This document shows, piece after piece, positions 1-8,576 of a DNA stretch of 21,824 nucleotides; position 1 is the first letter of the stretch, and each line of letters opens with the position of its first letter. Under the pieces are notes generated by a model. That model was not told where the DNA came from. It did not search any database and worked only from the letters and a program-made list of their open reading frames with translations. Source of the DNA: CAZVWV01 sp964631745 (GTDB lineage: Bacteria > Bdellovibrionota_C > UBA2361 > JBGSMV01); contig CAZVWV010000058.1 of assembly GCA_964631745.1 (NCBI GenBank), forward strand, positions 1 through 21,824, in the 5' to 3' direction. The position numbers and the translations under genes were made by a program.

Positions 1-1046
1 GAGAAGTCATCCCCTAAATTATAGTCCTCCACCCGCTCAAACCGGTCTATGTAGTTCATCGAAACGAAATCTTGCTCGATATGTTGGTAATTTAAGGAGG
101 GGCCGTTGTAACGCCGGTCTTCCGCTAAGAGACCAGGTCCCTGTTCTACCGAGGTGGGATCAACATTTACGTCGTCGTAGTCATCAAGATCAGCATCGTC
201 GAAGATAGCCTCATGATAGTCCCAACCAACAGAGTATCTGCGCAAATTTGTCTCCGGATCGCCGCTTGCGGTGGTATATCGAAATGAAAGATCGACCCGA
301 TCCTGCCTAAAGATATAGCGCTCATCACCGTTTCTAAATAGGCGACCCACAGTGTCTCCAAGATCGCCACTGAAGCTCCAGCCCTCCTTATCCAGCAAGC
401 TTCTAAACGGTTTGTCCAGCAAGAAAATTCCGCGGTCACCATCGCTCCTATGAAACAGTGCGCCAACGGAGCGGTAATCGCTTCCGAGTACGCGCGGGTC
501 CTCATAGACCCCCTCCATAGAGTTCCTACCGTCGTCGTCCTCATAAAGCGCTTCTACGCGCTTCCCGAGCCCAAGCAGGTCGTTCTCCGAAACTCCGGCA
601 GAATACCGTTTCCGACCATCGCCGGTCGAATAGCCAAGTTGAGGAATAAAGGTCCAAGTATCTTGCACAGAGACAAGCACATCCACAAAGTCGCCATCCT
701 CTTTGGTGGATATATTCACAGCTCTAAGGTACTTCTGCCGTCGTAGCACGCGCTCGCTCTCTTCGATTAGAAAGTGATCATATGTGCCACCTTCCTTAAA
801 GAGCAGCTCTCGTTTAACAATCTCTTTCTTGGTGTTAATTTTTAACTGATTTGCTGTTCTATACACGGCGTTGTCGGGGTGTTCGAAGATATCGTTAACT
901 ACTATCTCAATATTGCGGATCGTTTTACCGTTCAGTTTCGAAGTAGTGCTGCTGGGAGCATCCTCCGCTAGAACCGAGTTCTGAACGAAACCACCAGTGC
1001 AGAATAAGACCAAAACTCCAAGCAGGAGTGTGTTAGTTAGCCTCAT
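1..1046 (-). CDS. POTRA/surface-antigen-like outer membrane protein, C-terminus cut off by window edge
   Basis: The frame is open from an ATG at 1046 to the window edge (348 codons, no stop), so the 3' part is missing. The first ~25 residues form a signal peptide (MRLTNTLLLGVLVLF, then a small-residue region ending ..SVLAED). Residues ~35-110 read like a POTRA domain: GKTIRNIEIVVNDIF at the first strand, a helix KREIVKRELLFKEG-like segment followed by YDHFLIEESERVLRRQKYLR, then the strand VNISTKEDGDFVDVLVSVQDTW. The following region (TFIPQLGYSTGDGR, GVSENDLLGLGKRVEALYED) resembles the first barrel strands of BamA/TamA/Omp85-family proteins. Such proteins sit in the outer membrane and insert or export proteins or lipids. 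An SD-like AGAAGGG lies 5 nt before the ATG. It is transcribed away from the acyl-CoA dehydrogenase gene. Family assignment rests on this pattern only; which Omp85 branch it belongs to cannot be told without the barrel. Confidence 0.75.
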   Translation of the reverse strand, partial: MRLTNTLLLGVLVLFCTGGFVQNSVLAEDAPSSTTSKLNGKTIRNIEIVVNDIFEHPDNAVYRTANQLKINTKKEIVKRELLFKEGGTYDHFLIEESERVLRRQKYLRAVNISTKEDGDFVDVLVSVQDTWTFIPQLGYSTGDGRKRYSAGVSENDLLGLGKRVEALYEDDDGRNSMEGVYEDPRVLGSDYRSVGALFHRSDGDRGIFLLDKPFRSLLDKEGWSFSGDLGDTVGRLFRNGDERYIFRQDRVDLSFRYTTASGDPETNLRRYSVGWDYHEAIFDDADLDDYDDVNVDPTSVEQGPGLLAEDRRYNGPSLNYQHIEQDFVSMNYIDRFERVEDYNLGDDF

Positions 1047-1158
1047 AAGAGCCCTTCTAAAAACGGTTGCCATTGCAATACAGTAGATACTTATCCCATT
1101 GAGCACTAGAGGGAAAAGGCCGATAAGATAAATAACTTACCATTGCATAGGAGGGCCC

Positions 1159-2901
1159 GTGACGTCCGAACTCGACTTAAAAGGCAGCGCTGCTAAAGCG
1201 CTATTTCTCGGTTCCATCCTAGAAGAGAACCTATTTCCATACCCGAGTATTCGAAAAGACGAGGCCGAAACCGTTCATATGGTCATCGACTCGATTGAAA
1301 AATTTATGGCTGAAAACATGAGCCGTTATCCGGAGTTTGACAAGAATGGGGAGCAGCCCCATGAATATGTCGACTCGCTGCGAGAGATGGGGCTTTTTGG
1401 CCTCATCATTCCAGAAGAATACGGCGGCATGGGGTTCTCAAATGCGGCCTATTCCCGGATTTTACAGCAAACTAGTAGATACGACGCTTCAACCTCGCTG
1501 ACGATTGGAGCGCATAGCTCGATAGGCATGAAGGGGTTGCTGCTTTTTGGAACCCCTGAACAGAAAAGCAAATACCTTCCGAAGTTAGCAAGCGGCGAAA
1601 TGGTTGCTGCCTTCTGCTTGACTGAATCCGGCGCGGGGTCAGATGCCGCATCAATTAGAACGCACGCCTCAAAAAATCCCGACGGCAGCTACCTACTAAA
1701 CGGAGAAAAAATCTGGATCTCAAACGGCGCCTTCGCCGAGTTCTTCACGGTTTTTGCGCGCACTGATACTGAAAAAGGAAAGATTTCAGCTTTTATTGTG
1801 GAGCGCGCTTTCACCGGCGTGAGCAACGGACCGAAGGAAGACAAAATGGGGATCCGCGCCTCGGCTACTACTACTGTGACTTTCAATAACGTGCTTATCC
1901 CCAAAGAAAATTTACTTGGCGAAGAAGGCCAGGGCTTTAAGGTCGCCATGGCTATTCTTAATAACGGCCGCACCGGACTTGGCGGTGGCTGTGTGGGCGC
2001 CATGAAAGAGTCCATAAAGCGCGCTACCAAACAGGCCAGTGAACGTAAACAGTTCGGTCGTGCCATTGCGGAATTCGGGCTTGTCAAAGAGAAAATCGCT
2101 CAGATGACGGTAAACTGTTTCGCGGCCGAGAGCGTCGTAAACCTGGTGGCATATTATATAGATTCCGGTGTTGAGGATTGCTCAGTCGAAGCCGCCATCA
2201 GCAAGGTTTACGCCAGCGAGGCGCTCTGGAACACAGCCAATGAGGCCCTGCAGATCGCGGCCGGTAACGGCTACATGAAAGAGTTTCCTTATGAAAGGGT
2301 GGTGCGAGACTCTCGCATTAACATGATCTTTGAGGGCACCAACGAGATCCTGCGCCTCTATATCGCCTTGTCCGGGCTTAAAGAGGCCGGCGAATACCTA
2401 AAAGAGGTTGGTAAGCGCGCCAGTAAGATTTTTAACGACCCCATCAAGGGGTTTGGAGTGTTGTCCGGTTATGTGCAAAAGCGCGTTGGACAGGTTACCA
2501 ATCTTGGGAAAGATAAAATCCGCTACGCACATCCGGCGCTAAGGCAAGAGGCCCAAGTATATGAAGAATATGCGCTTGAGCTCTCTAAGCAGGCTGCTGG
2601 GGTATTGAAACATTTCGGTGGTGAAGTAGTCGGTAAACAGTTCACCTCAAAGCGCTTCGCGGACTCTGTCATCGATCTCTTCGTGGGACTTAGCGTGCTT
2701 TCTCGCGTTTCTAGAATGATTGAACAAAAATCTGTCGACGCCTGTCAGCATGAAATCAACATCGCGCGTGTCTTTACGCAACAGGCCAAGCGCCGCATGA
2801 ACCAGAATTTAAGACGGCTACACCGCAACGAAGATAGCCTCATGAAGCGTCTGGCAGATCACGTGCTTGAACGCCAAGGGTATGAGTGGGATGTGTTCTA
2901 A
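1159..2901 (+). CDS. Acyl-CoA dehydrogenase, VLCAD/ACAD9-like (580 aa)
   Basis: FAD enzyme that introduces the alpha-beta double bond into acyl-CoA in fatty-acid beta-oxidation and passes electrons to ETF. It starts with GTG just after a strong AGGAGGG (1149-1155). Visible family signatures: an N-terminal helical domain (EKFMAENMSRYPEFDKNG), PEEYGGMG at ~85-92, the FAD/substrate segment FCLTESGAGSDAASI at ~152-166, the beta-domain LNGEKIWISNGAFAEFFTVF at ~180-199, and RKQFGRAIAEFGLVKEKIA. The catalytic base is Glu392 in IFEGTNEILRLYIAL, the same place as in VLCAD/ACAD9. The ~150-residue extension after this segment separates it from the ~380-aa short- and medium-chain enzymes and matches the VLCAD branch, where it is involved in membrane association. 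No ETF or thiolase gene is adjacent; it converges on the neighbouring flavoenzyme with a 16-nt gap, which may also use ETF. Confidence 0.93.
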   Translation: MTSELDLKGSAAKALFLGSILEENLFPYPSIRKDEAETVHMVIDSIEKFMAENMSRYPEFDKNGEQPHEYVDSLREMGLFGLIIPEEYGGMGFSNAAYSRILQQTSRYDASTSLTIGAHSSIGMKGLLLFGTPEQKSKYLPKLASGEMVAAFCLTESGAGSDAASIRTHASKNPDGSYLLNGEKIWISNGAFAEFFTVFARTDTEKGKISAFIVERAFTGVSNGPKEDKMGIRASATTTVTFNNVLIPKENLLGEEGQGFKVAMAILNNGRTGLGGGCVGAMKESIKRATKQASERKQFGRAIAEFGLVKEKIAQMTVNCFAAESVVNLVAYYIDSGVEDCSVEAAISKVYASEALWNTANEALQIAAGNGYMKEFPYERVVRDSRINMIFEGTNEILRLYIALSGLKEAGEYLKEVGKRASKIFNDPIKGFGVLSGYVQKRVGQVTNLGKDKIRYAHPALRQEAQVYEEYALELSKQAAGVLKHFGGEVVGKQFTSKRFADSVIDLFVGLSVLSRVSRMIEQKSVDACQHEINIARVFTQQAKRRMNQNLRRLHRNEDSLMKRLADHVLERQGYEWDVF

Positions 2902-2917
2902 GTTCTTAATTCGGCCC

Positions 2918-4291
2918 CTACCAAATCTTACCGGGGTTCAAGATGTGATTTGGGTCGAAGACTCTTTTGATTCCTTGCATAAGCTGGATTTCACTAGCGC
3001 TCCGCACAAATTTTAAAGCGCTCTTCTTTGCCAGTCCGATACCGTGTTCAGCCGAGACGCTCCCGCCCATTGATTGGGTCAACTCGAAGATCTCGGGCTC
3101 CCGGGCATGAACTACACTCAGAAATTCAGGCACCTGAAGCCCTGGCGGCTTAAGCACGTTCAGATGAATATTCCCATCTCCGATGTGTCCAAAAAGCGCA
3201 AACTCGAAATCCGGATAAAGCTTATTCAGTAGTGCTCCGAGTTTATCAACAAAGCTGGGAATGTTCTTAAGCGGCACAGAGAGATCGTTTTTGTGAGGGG
3301 GAAACACCCGAATCGATTCTGAGATTTGCTCACGCAACGACATAAGTTCCCGAGCTTGAATACTGCTTTGCGCCACAACGGCGTTGGCAAAAACTCCATC
3401 CTCAAGAAACTTTGCGACACGCTCTTCGAATTTAGGCTGGGCATCGACTTCGATTACCAAATAATACGGGTAGCTCTCTTGAAAGGGCGCCTTGCTAGAT
3501 TGCTTATGCTCCAGCACCTTTCTTAATGAGAGCGCATCCAGAAACTCGAAAACATTCACGACGTACCCTTCAGAGAGTAGCGCCGAAAACGCCTCTAACC
3601 CACGGGTGAGATCTGCAACTGCGCAGAAAGCAAGCCTGCTTTGCGGCGGCGGATAGCAGAGCTTTAAGGTAGCCTCAACAATAACGGCCAGCGTGCCCTC
3701 CGAGCCCATTAGCAGTTGGTGCAGGTCGTATCCGGACCGGTTCTTAACAAGTGCCCCGTTTAGTTCCAAAATCTCACCGGAAGCCAAGACTGCTTTCATC
3801 CCCAGGACCCAGTCGCGGGTGCTGCCATATCTCACAACTCGTATCCCCCCCGCGTTGGTGGCCAAGTTGCCACCGATCTGACTGCTGCCTTTACTGGCAA
3901 AATCGACCGGGTAGTAGAGTCCCTGAGACATGGCGCTATTCTGAACAGCTTCCGTGAGGGCGCCGGCCTGACATACAAGAGTTGCAGCTTGCCGATCGAC
4001 CTCCAAAATCTTGTTAAGCTTGGAGAGCGATAAAACGATTTCGGATCGTGTAGCCGTAGCTCCGCCGCTATAGCCGGTTCGCCCCCCTGAAGGCACGACA
4101 GCCAAAAGATTCTGATGGCAGTACGAGAGCACCCTGCTTACTTCGTCATAAGTTTGTGGGAAGAGAACTAGACCAGCCTCGCCCTTAAACTCAGGGCAGG
4201 AATCGTTCCCATATTCGATCAGCTCGGTTTTGGCAGAGGCGACCTGAGTCTCGCCAAGAAAGCTACGAAAGTAATTTAGATGTTCTCTCAC
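2918..4291 (-). CDS. FAD-linked dehydrogenase, D-2-hydroxyglutarate/D-lactate dehydrogenase family (457 aa)
   Basis: Member of the VAO/PCMH flavoprotein family (GlcD, D-lactate and D-2-hydroxyglutarate dehydrogenases), which oxidise D-2-hydroxyacids. The FAD domain shows VVPSGGRTGYSGGA at ~66-78, GSSQIGGNLATNAGG at ~135-149, and GSEGTLAVI at ~196-204. The C-terminal cap carries the metal-binding GHIGDGNIH and the EHGIGLAKK motif near the end, followed by FDPNHILNPGKIW, all typical of this branch. The start is a GTG at 4291-4289; a GGGG lies just upstream but the ribosome site is weak. It diverges from serB-serA across 42 bp. Because SerA enzymes can reduce 2-oxoglutarate to D-2-hydroxyglutarate, and a coupling of D2HGDH to SerA has been described in Pseudomonas, this position favours the D-2-hydroxyglutarate substrate over lactate or glycolate. 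That substrate choice is inference from context. Confidence 0.85.
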   Translation of the reverse strand: MREHLNYFRSFLGETQVASAKTELIEYGNDSCPEFKGEAGLVLFPQTYDEVSRVLSYCHQNLLAVVPSGGRTGYSGGATATRSEIVLSLSKLNKILEVDRQAATLVCQAGALTEAVQNSAMSQGLYYPVDFASKGSSQIGGNLATNAGGIRVVRYGSTRDWVLGMKAVLASGEILELNGALVKNRSGYDLHQLLMGSEGTLAVIVEATLKLCYPPPQSRLAFCAVADLTRGLEAFSALLSEGYVVNVFEFLDALSLRKVLEHKQSSKAPFQESYPYYLVIEVDAQPKFEERVAKFLEDGVFANAVVAQSSIQARELMSLREQISESIRVFPPHKNDLSVPLKNIPSFVDKLGALLNKLYPDFEFALFGHIGDGNIHLNVLKPPGLQVPEFLSVVHAREPEIFELTQSMGGSVSAEHGIGLAKKSALKFVRSASEIQLMQGIKRVFDPNHILNPGKIW

Positions 4292-4294
4292 TGG

Positions 4295-4323
4295 TTGCCC
4301 CGTCTCGATCTTATGCTTATGAT
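4295..4323 (+). promoter_or_regulatory. Predicted sigma70-type promoter of serB-serA
   Basis: TTGCCC (4295-4300), a 17-bp spacer, and TATGAT (4318-4323). The -10 box ends 10 nt before the preferred ATG at 4334, so the mRNA would start about 4 nt before the start codon. The whole site lies in the 42-bp gap between the two divergent genes. Confidence 0.5.
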
Positions 4324-4333
4324 AGGACCACCT

Positions 4334-6223
4334 ATGGGGTCCCCGTATTACATTATCGATTTTGATAGCACTCTCGTCCAGTGTGAAGCTTTGGATGAAC
4401 TTGCCAGAATCTCACTGGCAAAAAACCCCAAGAAAAGCTCGATTATCTCTGAGATCGAGCGCCTTACCACTCTGGGCATGGAAGGTGAGATTACAATTGG
4501 CGAATCGCTCACCAAAAGGGTAGCGCTTTTAAATGCCAGCAGAAAGCATCTGACGCAACTAATCAAAGTCTTAAAGCATAAAATCACCCCCTCATTTTTC
4601 AACAACCGTGAGTTTCTCTCAAAGAATGCGGCCCGCATTTTTATTATAACCGGGGGCTTTAGCGAATATGTCTTGCCGATTGTGAAATTATTGGGTTTAC
4701 GGCCCAAACAGGTACTCGCCAATTCATTTCGCTTCGACGCCAAGGGGAAAATTATAGGATTTGATCAGAGAAACCCGCTGGCGCTACCAAACGGAAAATC
4801 CAAGGCTGTCAGAAAGCTCGCACTAAAAGGGGAGATCTTTGTAATAGGGGACGGCTTTACCGACTACGAAATTAGAAAGAGCGGCGTGGCGACAAAGTTC
4901 TTTGCCTTCACTGAAAATATATCGCGCGAGAAGGTAGTTGCAAAGGCTGACGTAGTCGTGAAAAATCTGGATGAATTTCTGCACCACAATAAATTACCCT
5001 CACGTTATTCATTTCCCAAAAGCAAAATTAATGTACTTTTATTGGAAAATATCCATGCCGATGCCGTTGCTGCGCTAAGCGACGAGGGCTTTAGCGTCAA
5101 GTCTCTACCAGGTGCTTTGAGCGAAGAACAGCTCTGTAAGCAGATTAAAGATGTCTCGATTCTTGGCATACGCTCCAAAACCAAAGTAAGCAAGGCCGTG
5201 CTTGCTGCCGCCCCGCGATTGATGGCAGTTGGAGCGTTTTGCATCGGCACCGAGCAGGTTGAGCTAGCAAAGGCAGCGGAGCAGGGGGTCATTGTGTTTA
5301 ACGCACCCTTTAGTAACACCCGTAGCGTTGTCGAACTAGCTTTGGGTGAGATTGTGATGCTGCTTCGGCGAACGTTCGAACTTAGTTCGCAGCTCCATCG
5401 TGGAATTTGGACCAAAAGCTCAGCGGGGTCTAATGAAGTGCGCGGCAGAAAGCTCGGCATCGTCGGATATGGCAACATCGGTGCGCAGCTATCTGTATTG
5501 GCAGAATCCCTCGGAATGCAGGTCTATTTTTACGACGTAGTTGAGAAACTGGCCCTGGGTAACGCCAAAAAATGCAAAAGCCTGGAAGAGTTGCTGGCGC
5601 TTTCCGAGATCGTGTCAGTGCACGTTGACGGCCGGGTCTCAAACCAAAATCTCTTTTCGAAGAATGAATTTGAAAAGATGCGAGCTGGCACAGTCTTTCT
5701 AAATCTTAGCCGGGGTAAGATCGTTGATATAGCAGCCTTGGTTAACGCTTTAAAAAGCGAACAGCTAGCCGGCGCTGCAATAGATGTCTTCCCGTATGAG
5801 CCCAGTAACAATCAAGAGGAGTTCGTTTCTGAGCTTCGAGGACTTCCAAACGTTATCCTAACGCCGCACGTGGGCGGCAGCACGGCTGAAGCGCAGCAGG
5901 CCATCGGTACATATGTAGCCGGAAAGCTTATTGAGTACATAAATACCGGCTCCTCCTTTAACAGTGTAAATTTTCCCGAGATTCAACTCCCAGCTCTACA
6001 GAGCGCGCATCGTTTCTTGCATCTTCATCACAATGTCCCCGGAATCTTAGCCAAAATAAACGGTATGCTGGCGCATGCTAAGATTAATATTTTAGGGCAG
6101 TATCTAAAAACCACCGATAAGATCGGTTACGTAATAACCGATGTGGAACAGAGCTACAGTGATAAGCTGATTAGAGATCTCGGTCAAATTCCGCACACTT
6201 TGAAATTTAGGGTGCTATACTAA
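4334..6223 (+). CDS. serB-serA: Fused phosphoserine phosphatase / D-3-phosphoglycerate dehydrogenase with ACT domain (629 aa)
   Basis: Two serine-pathway enzymes in one chain. Residues ~5-215 are a HAD-type SerB: DFDSTLVQCEALDELA (nucleophile Asp9, acid/base Asp11, substrate Glu18), GMEGEITIGESLTKRVALL with the substrate Arg62, TGGF (Thr106), Lys155 in NGKSKA, and GDGFTD (Asp173, Asp177). Residues ~230-545 are a SerA: NAD fingerprint GYGNIG at 378-383, Arg460 in NLSRGKIVD, Glu489 in DVFPYEP, His512 in LTPHVGGST. Residues ~558-629 form an ACT domain very like that of E. coli SerA; His565, Asn567 and Asn585 match its serine-binding residues, so feedback inhibition by L-serine is likely (inference). 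It catalyses the first and last steps of serine synthesis. In-frame start codons lie upstream to 4280, but that would overlap the divergent gene and place the start before the promoter; the ATG at 4334 directly precedes the conserved SerB strand. The stop TAATG overlaps the serC start. Confidence 0.92.
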   Translation: MGSPYYIIDFDSTLVQCEALDELARISLAKNPKKSSIISEIERLTTLGMEGEITIGESLTKRVALLNASRKHLTQLIKVLKHKITPSFFNNREFLSKNAARIFIITGGFSEYVLPIVKLLGLRPKQVLANSFRFDAKGKIIGFDQRNPLALPNGKSKAVRKLALKGEIFVIGDGFTDYEIRKSGVATKFFAFTENISREKVVAKADVVVKNLDEFLHHNKLPSRYSFPKSKINVLLLENIHADAVAALSDEGFSVKSLPGALSEEQLCKQIKDVSILGIRSKTKVSKAVLAAAPRLMAVGAFCIGTEQVELAKAAEQGVIVFNAPFSNTRSVVELALGEIVMLLRRTFELSSQLHRGIWTKSSAGSNEVRGRKLGIVGYGNIGAQLSVLAESLGMQVYFYDVVEKLALGNAKKCKSLEELLALSEIVSVHVDGRVSNQNLFSKNEFEKMRAGTVFLNLSRGKIVDIAALVNALKSEQLAGAAIDVFPYEPSNNQEEFVSELRGLPNVILTPHVGGSTAEAQQAIGTYVAGKLIEYINTGSSFNSVNFPEIQLPALQSAHRFLHLHHNVPGILAKINGMLAHAKINILGQYLKTTDKIGYVITDVEQSYSDKLIRDLGQIPHTLKFRVLY

Positions 6224-7296
6224 TGCAGACGGTTTATTTCACACCTGGCCCCTCGCAAACCCATCCGCGCTTTTCCGAGTTTATGAACAGAGCGCTAAAA
6301 GAGCGCGTGCCCTCGATTTCGCATCGCTCCAAAGATTTCGAAGCGATTTTTGCAGGCACTGCTGCAAAGGTCAGAGAGGCCCTGGTCGTTCCCGGTGAGT
6401 ACTCGGTTTTCTTCGTTTCTTCTGCCACCGAAGCCTGGGAGAGATTTACTCAGAGCGTTGTGCATAAAAGCTCGCATCATTTCGTAAACGGCGCATTTTC
6501 AAAGGGCTGGTTTGAGAGCGCAGTAAAACTCGGGAAGAAGCCCACTAGAACGGATGCCCCCGAGGGTTTTGGCTTTTCCGGCAAGGTCGAAATCCCTTCG
6601 GAAGCAGAGATTGTGGCGATAACGCATTGCGAGACCAGCACGGGCGCATTTACTTCAGCAGAGTTTATCGAATCCTTGCGAGAACAGTCTAACGATGCAC
6701 TAGTTGCAGTTGATATCGTCTCAACTGCTCCTATCGTTGGTTTTAATTTCAACAAAGTCGACTGTGCTTTCTTTTCGGTCCAGAAATGCTGCGGGCTACC
6801 TGCCGGTCTCGGAGTTATGATTGTAAGTCCGCGCGCGCTTGAGCGGGCGAAATTGTTAAAAGAGGGCGCTTTTACCCTAGGAAGTTATCACGACCTTTGC
6901 GCCCTGGCGGAGTTCGCCGCCAAGAATCAGACGCCCTGCACCCCAAATGTTTTAGGTATCTATCTTTTGGGAGAAGTACTGGGCGACTTTCTTAATATCG
7001 GCATATCGCAGATCCAGACCCGACTTTTGAAGCGCATAGAGTCGGCCCGCGCTGTACTATTAAGATCAGCTCTCTTCACAGCGCAAAGCCCAAATGAATT
7101 TCAGGCGCCGACTGTGCTAGTTTTGAAAACCAGTAAGCCTGCCTCTGAGATTAGAGCCAAGCTTTTAGCGGATGGTCTCGCGATTGGTGAAGGTTACGGA
7201 GAACGAAAAGAGCGCATGATTCGGGTGGCGAATTTTCCGAGCACAGGTGATCAGGAGTTCGAGAGGGTAATTTTAAGCTTGGCAAAGATAACCTAA
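6223..7296 (+). CDS. serC: Phosphoserine aminotransferase, class V PLP enzyme (357 aa)
   Basis: Class V aminotransferase that in this context converts 3-phosphohydroxypyruvate plus glutamate to O-phosphoserine plus 2-oxoglutarate, the middle step of the pathway. The N-terminus YFTPGPSQTHPRF and VPSISHRSKDFEAIF fit the fold. Asp164 in VAVDIVSTAP would bind the pyridine nitrogen and Lys188 in FFSVQKCCGLPAGLG is the PLP lysine. The C-terminal domain contains GEGYGERKERMIRVANFP, the usual substrate-arginine region. It overlaps the stop of serB-serA by one base, indicating translational coupling. By sequence alone it could be a related class V enzyme (serine-glyoxylate or alanine-glyoxylate type); the SerC assignment is supported by the operon, which otherwise lacks this step. 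It converges on the MFS gene with an 18-nt gap. Confidence 0.87.
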   Translation: MQTVYFTPGPSQTHPRFSEFMNRALKERVPSISHRSKDFEAIFAGTAAKVREALVVPGEYSVFFVSSATEAWERFTQSVVHKSSHHFVNGAFSKGWFESAVKLGKKPTRTDAPEGFGFSGKVEIPSEAEIVAITHCETSTGAFTSAEFIESLREQSNDALVAVDIVSTAPIVGFNFNKVDCAFFSVQKCCGLPAGLGVMIVSPRALERAKLLKEGAFTLGSYHDLCALAEFAAKNQTPCTPNVLGIYLLGEVLGDFLNIGISQIQTRLLKRIESARAVLLRSALFTAQSPNEFQAPTVLVLKTSKPASEIRAKLLADGLAIGEGYGERKERMIRVANFPSTGDQEFERVILSLAKIT

Positions 7297-7314
7297 TGGG
7301 TCGCGGCACAAGTA

Positions 7315-8517
7315 CTATCTTTGCAATCCGCTATGGGCCGCTCTGTGCGGCCGAATTCGCGCCAGAACCATAAGCAGCACAGACGATATTCCCGCCGCGA
7401 TAAGAAAAGGCAGGACATAATTTTTTCCGAAGGCAAATTGTGCTGAGCTAGGTGCCAAGGCCCTCGCTAAACTTCCAAAAGACTGGCTTATTCCCAACGT
7501 CTTTCCCTGCTCAGAAGCCGAAGCCTCGCGTGAAATAAGAGCGCTAACCGCCGGATTCGCAAGCGCTCCGCCTATAGCCAAAATTCCGACGGCTACAAAA
7601 TACGAGGAATAAGTCGGCAAAAATGGGAGCAGCACATATGCGCAAACTGCAAGGCCTAGCCCTAAATACATTACCCGCCAGAGTGAAACCTTCTTCTCTA
7701 TGCGACGCATCAGTCCGCCTTGAATGATAACTCCTATTATTCCGGCCCAGCCCAACAATAAACCAGACTGCAAGGTAGCGTCCTGGGTATCTGGAAAGAG
7801 CCTAGTCTGCAAGAGAAGCGAAAAGCACTGCTCGAAGTGCGCAAAGGCAAAGGTAGCCCCGAAAAATATAGCAACCAAACCTAATAAGCGACGGTTTTCT
7901 TTCAGTGCCGGTGCAAAGAGAGTCTTTAAGGGAGAGCGTGAGCGACGTATGGCCGCCCGCCGTAAATCAGAAGGCAGCGATTCCGGTAGCGCCAAGCAAG
8001 CAAACAGAAAATTGGCGCCGCAGATGGTTCCGGCCAAGAGTCCCGGAGCGCCAAGCCCCAAGTAGTGCGAAGCAATACCGCCAAGTGGTGGACCTAACAG
8101 GAATCCCAAACCAAAAGCCGCGCCGATCATGCCCATGGCAGAGGCGCGCTTCTGCGGTGGCGTAATATCGCTCATGTAAGCTTGCGCGGTGGAGATATTA
8201 GCTGCGAAAAAACCAGCCAGCGCCCGCGAAAGCAAGATTCCATTAAAAGAATCCGAGAGACCAAAAAGCAGGTAGGCCGCCGTTGAACCAAGTAACGAAA
8301 CCAAAAGAACCGGCCGCCGGCCTATGCGGTCCGAGAGCGCGCCCCATAAGGGGGCAAAAATAAACTGCATCACGGAATAAGCCGAGCCCAACATAGCCAG
8401 TTCACCCGGCGTGGCACCAAAGTGCCGGCCATAGATGCTTATAAGCGGAATTACTATTCCGAAGCCGATTAAGTCAAAGAGCACAGTCAGAAAGATTATT
8501 ATCTTGGGGGATCTCAT
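7315..8517 (-). CDS. MFS efflux transporter, TetA-like (400 aa)
   Basis: Inner-membrane major facilitator protein of about 12 hydrophobic segments, the length usual for drug:H+ antiporters. The N-terminus IFLTVLFDLIGFGIVIPL is characteristic of the TetA/Tet-like group, and the loop 2-3 motif GALSDRIGRRPVLL lies at ~59-72. SRALAGFFAANISTAQAY and GAAFGLGFLLGPPLGG match the antiporter motif region of helices 4-5. The substrate cannot be read from the sequence: tetracycline is only one of many possibilities. No TetR-type repressor gene is adjacent. The ATG has no clear ribosome site, but TATATT ends 7 nt upstream, consistent with a leaderless transcript. A G-rich run lies just upstream. Confidence 0.9.
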   Translation of the reverse strand: MRSPKIIIFLTVLFDLIGFGIVIPLISIYGRHFGATPGELAMLGSAYSVMQFIFAPLWGALSDRIGRRPVLLVSLLGSTAAYLLFGLSDSFNGILLSRALAGFFAANISTAQAYMSDITPPQKRASAMGMIGAAFGLGFLLGPPLGGIASHYLGLGAPGLLAGTICGANFLFACLALPESLPSDLRRAAIRRSRSPLKTLFAPALKENRRLLGLVAIFFGATFAFAHFEQCFSLLLQTRLFPDTQDATLQSGLLLGWAGIIGVIIQGGLMRRIEKKVSLWRVMYLGLGLAVCAYVLLPFLPTYSSYFVAVGILAIGGALANPAVSALISREASASEQGKTLGISQSFGSLARALAPSSAQFAFGKNYVLPFLIAAGISSVLLMVLARIRPHRAAHSGLQR

Positions 8518-8524
8518 GTCAGGG

Positions 8525-8530
8525 AATATA
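8525..8530 (-). promoter_or_regulatory. -10-like box immediately before the MFS gene
   Basis: TATATT on the minus strand, ending 7 nt before the ATG at 8517, with a G/C-rich extended -10 region and no good -35. If used, transcription would begin at or next to the start codon. Confidence 0.3.
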
Positions 8531-8548
8531 CGCCATCGCCAGGGATGC

Positions 8549-8574
8549 GGGTAGGGCGAAAGGGGGGAGGGGGG
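8549..8574 (+). other. Potential G-quadruplex tract
   Basis: Four G runs, GGG-TA-GGG-CGAAA-GGGGGG-A-GGGGGG, fit the G3+N1-7 rule on the plus strand. The tract lies between the stop of the upstream unknown gene and the MFS promoter region; the MFS mRNA strand carries the C-rich complement. Confidence 0.45.
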
Positions 8575-8576
8575 CG

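Noticed and set aside
167..746. Open frames within the outer membrane protein gene
   Set aside because: They are other-frame readings of the long minus-strand coding region that is open from 1046 to the window edge.
4280..4333. N-terminal extension of SerB-SerA by 18 residues
   Set aside because: It would overlap the divergent flavoenzyme start and lie upstream of the likely transcription start; the conserved SerB strand begins right after the ATG at 4334.
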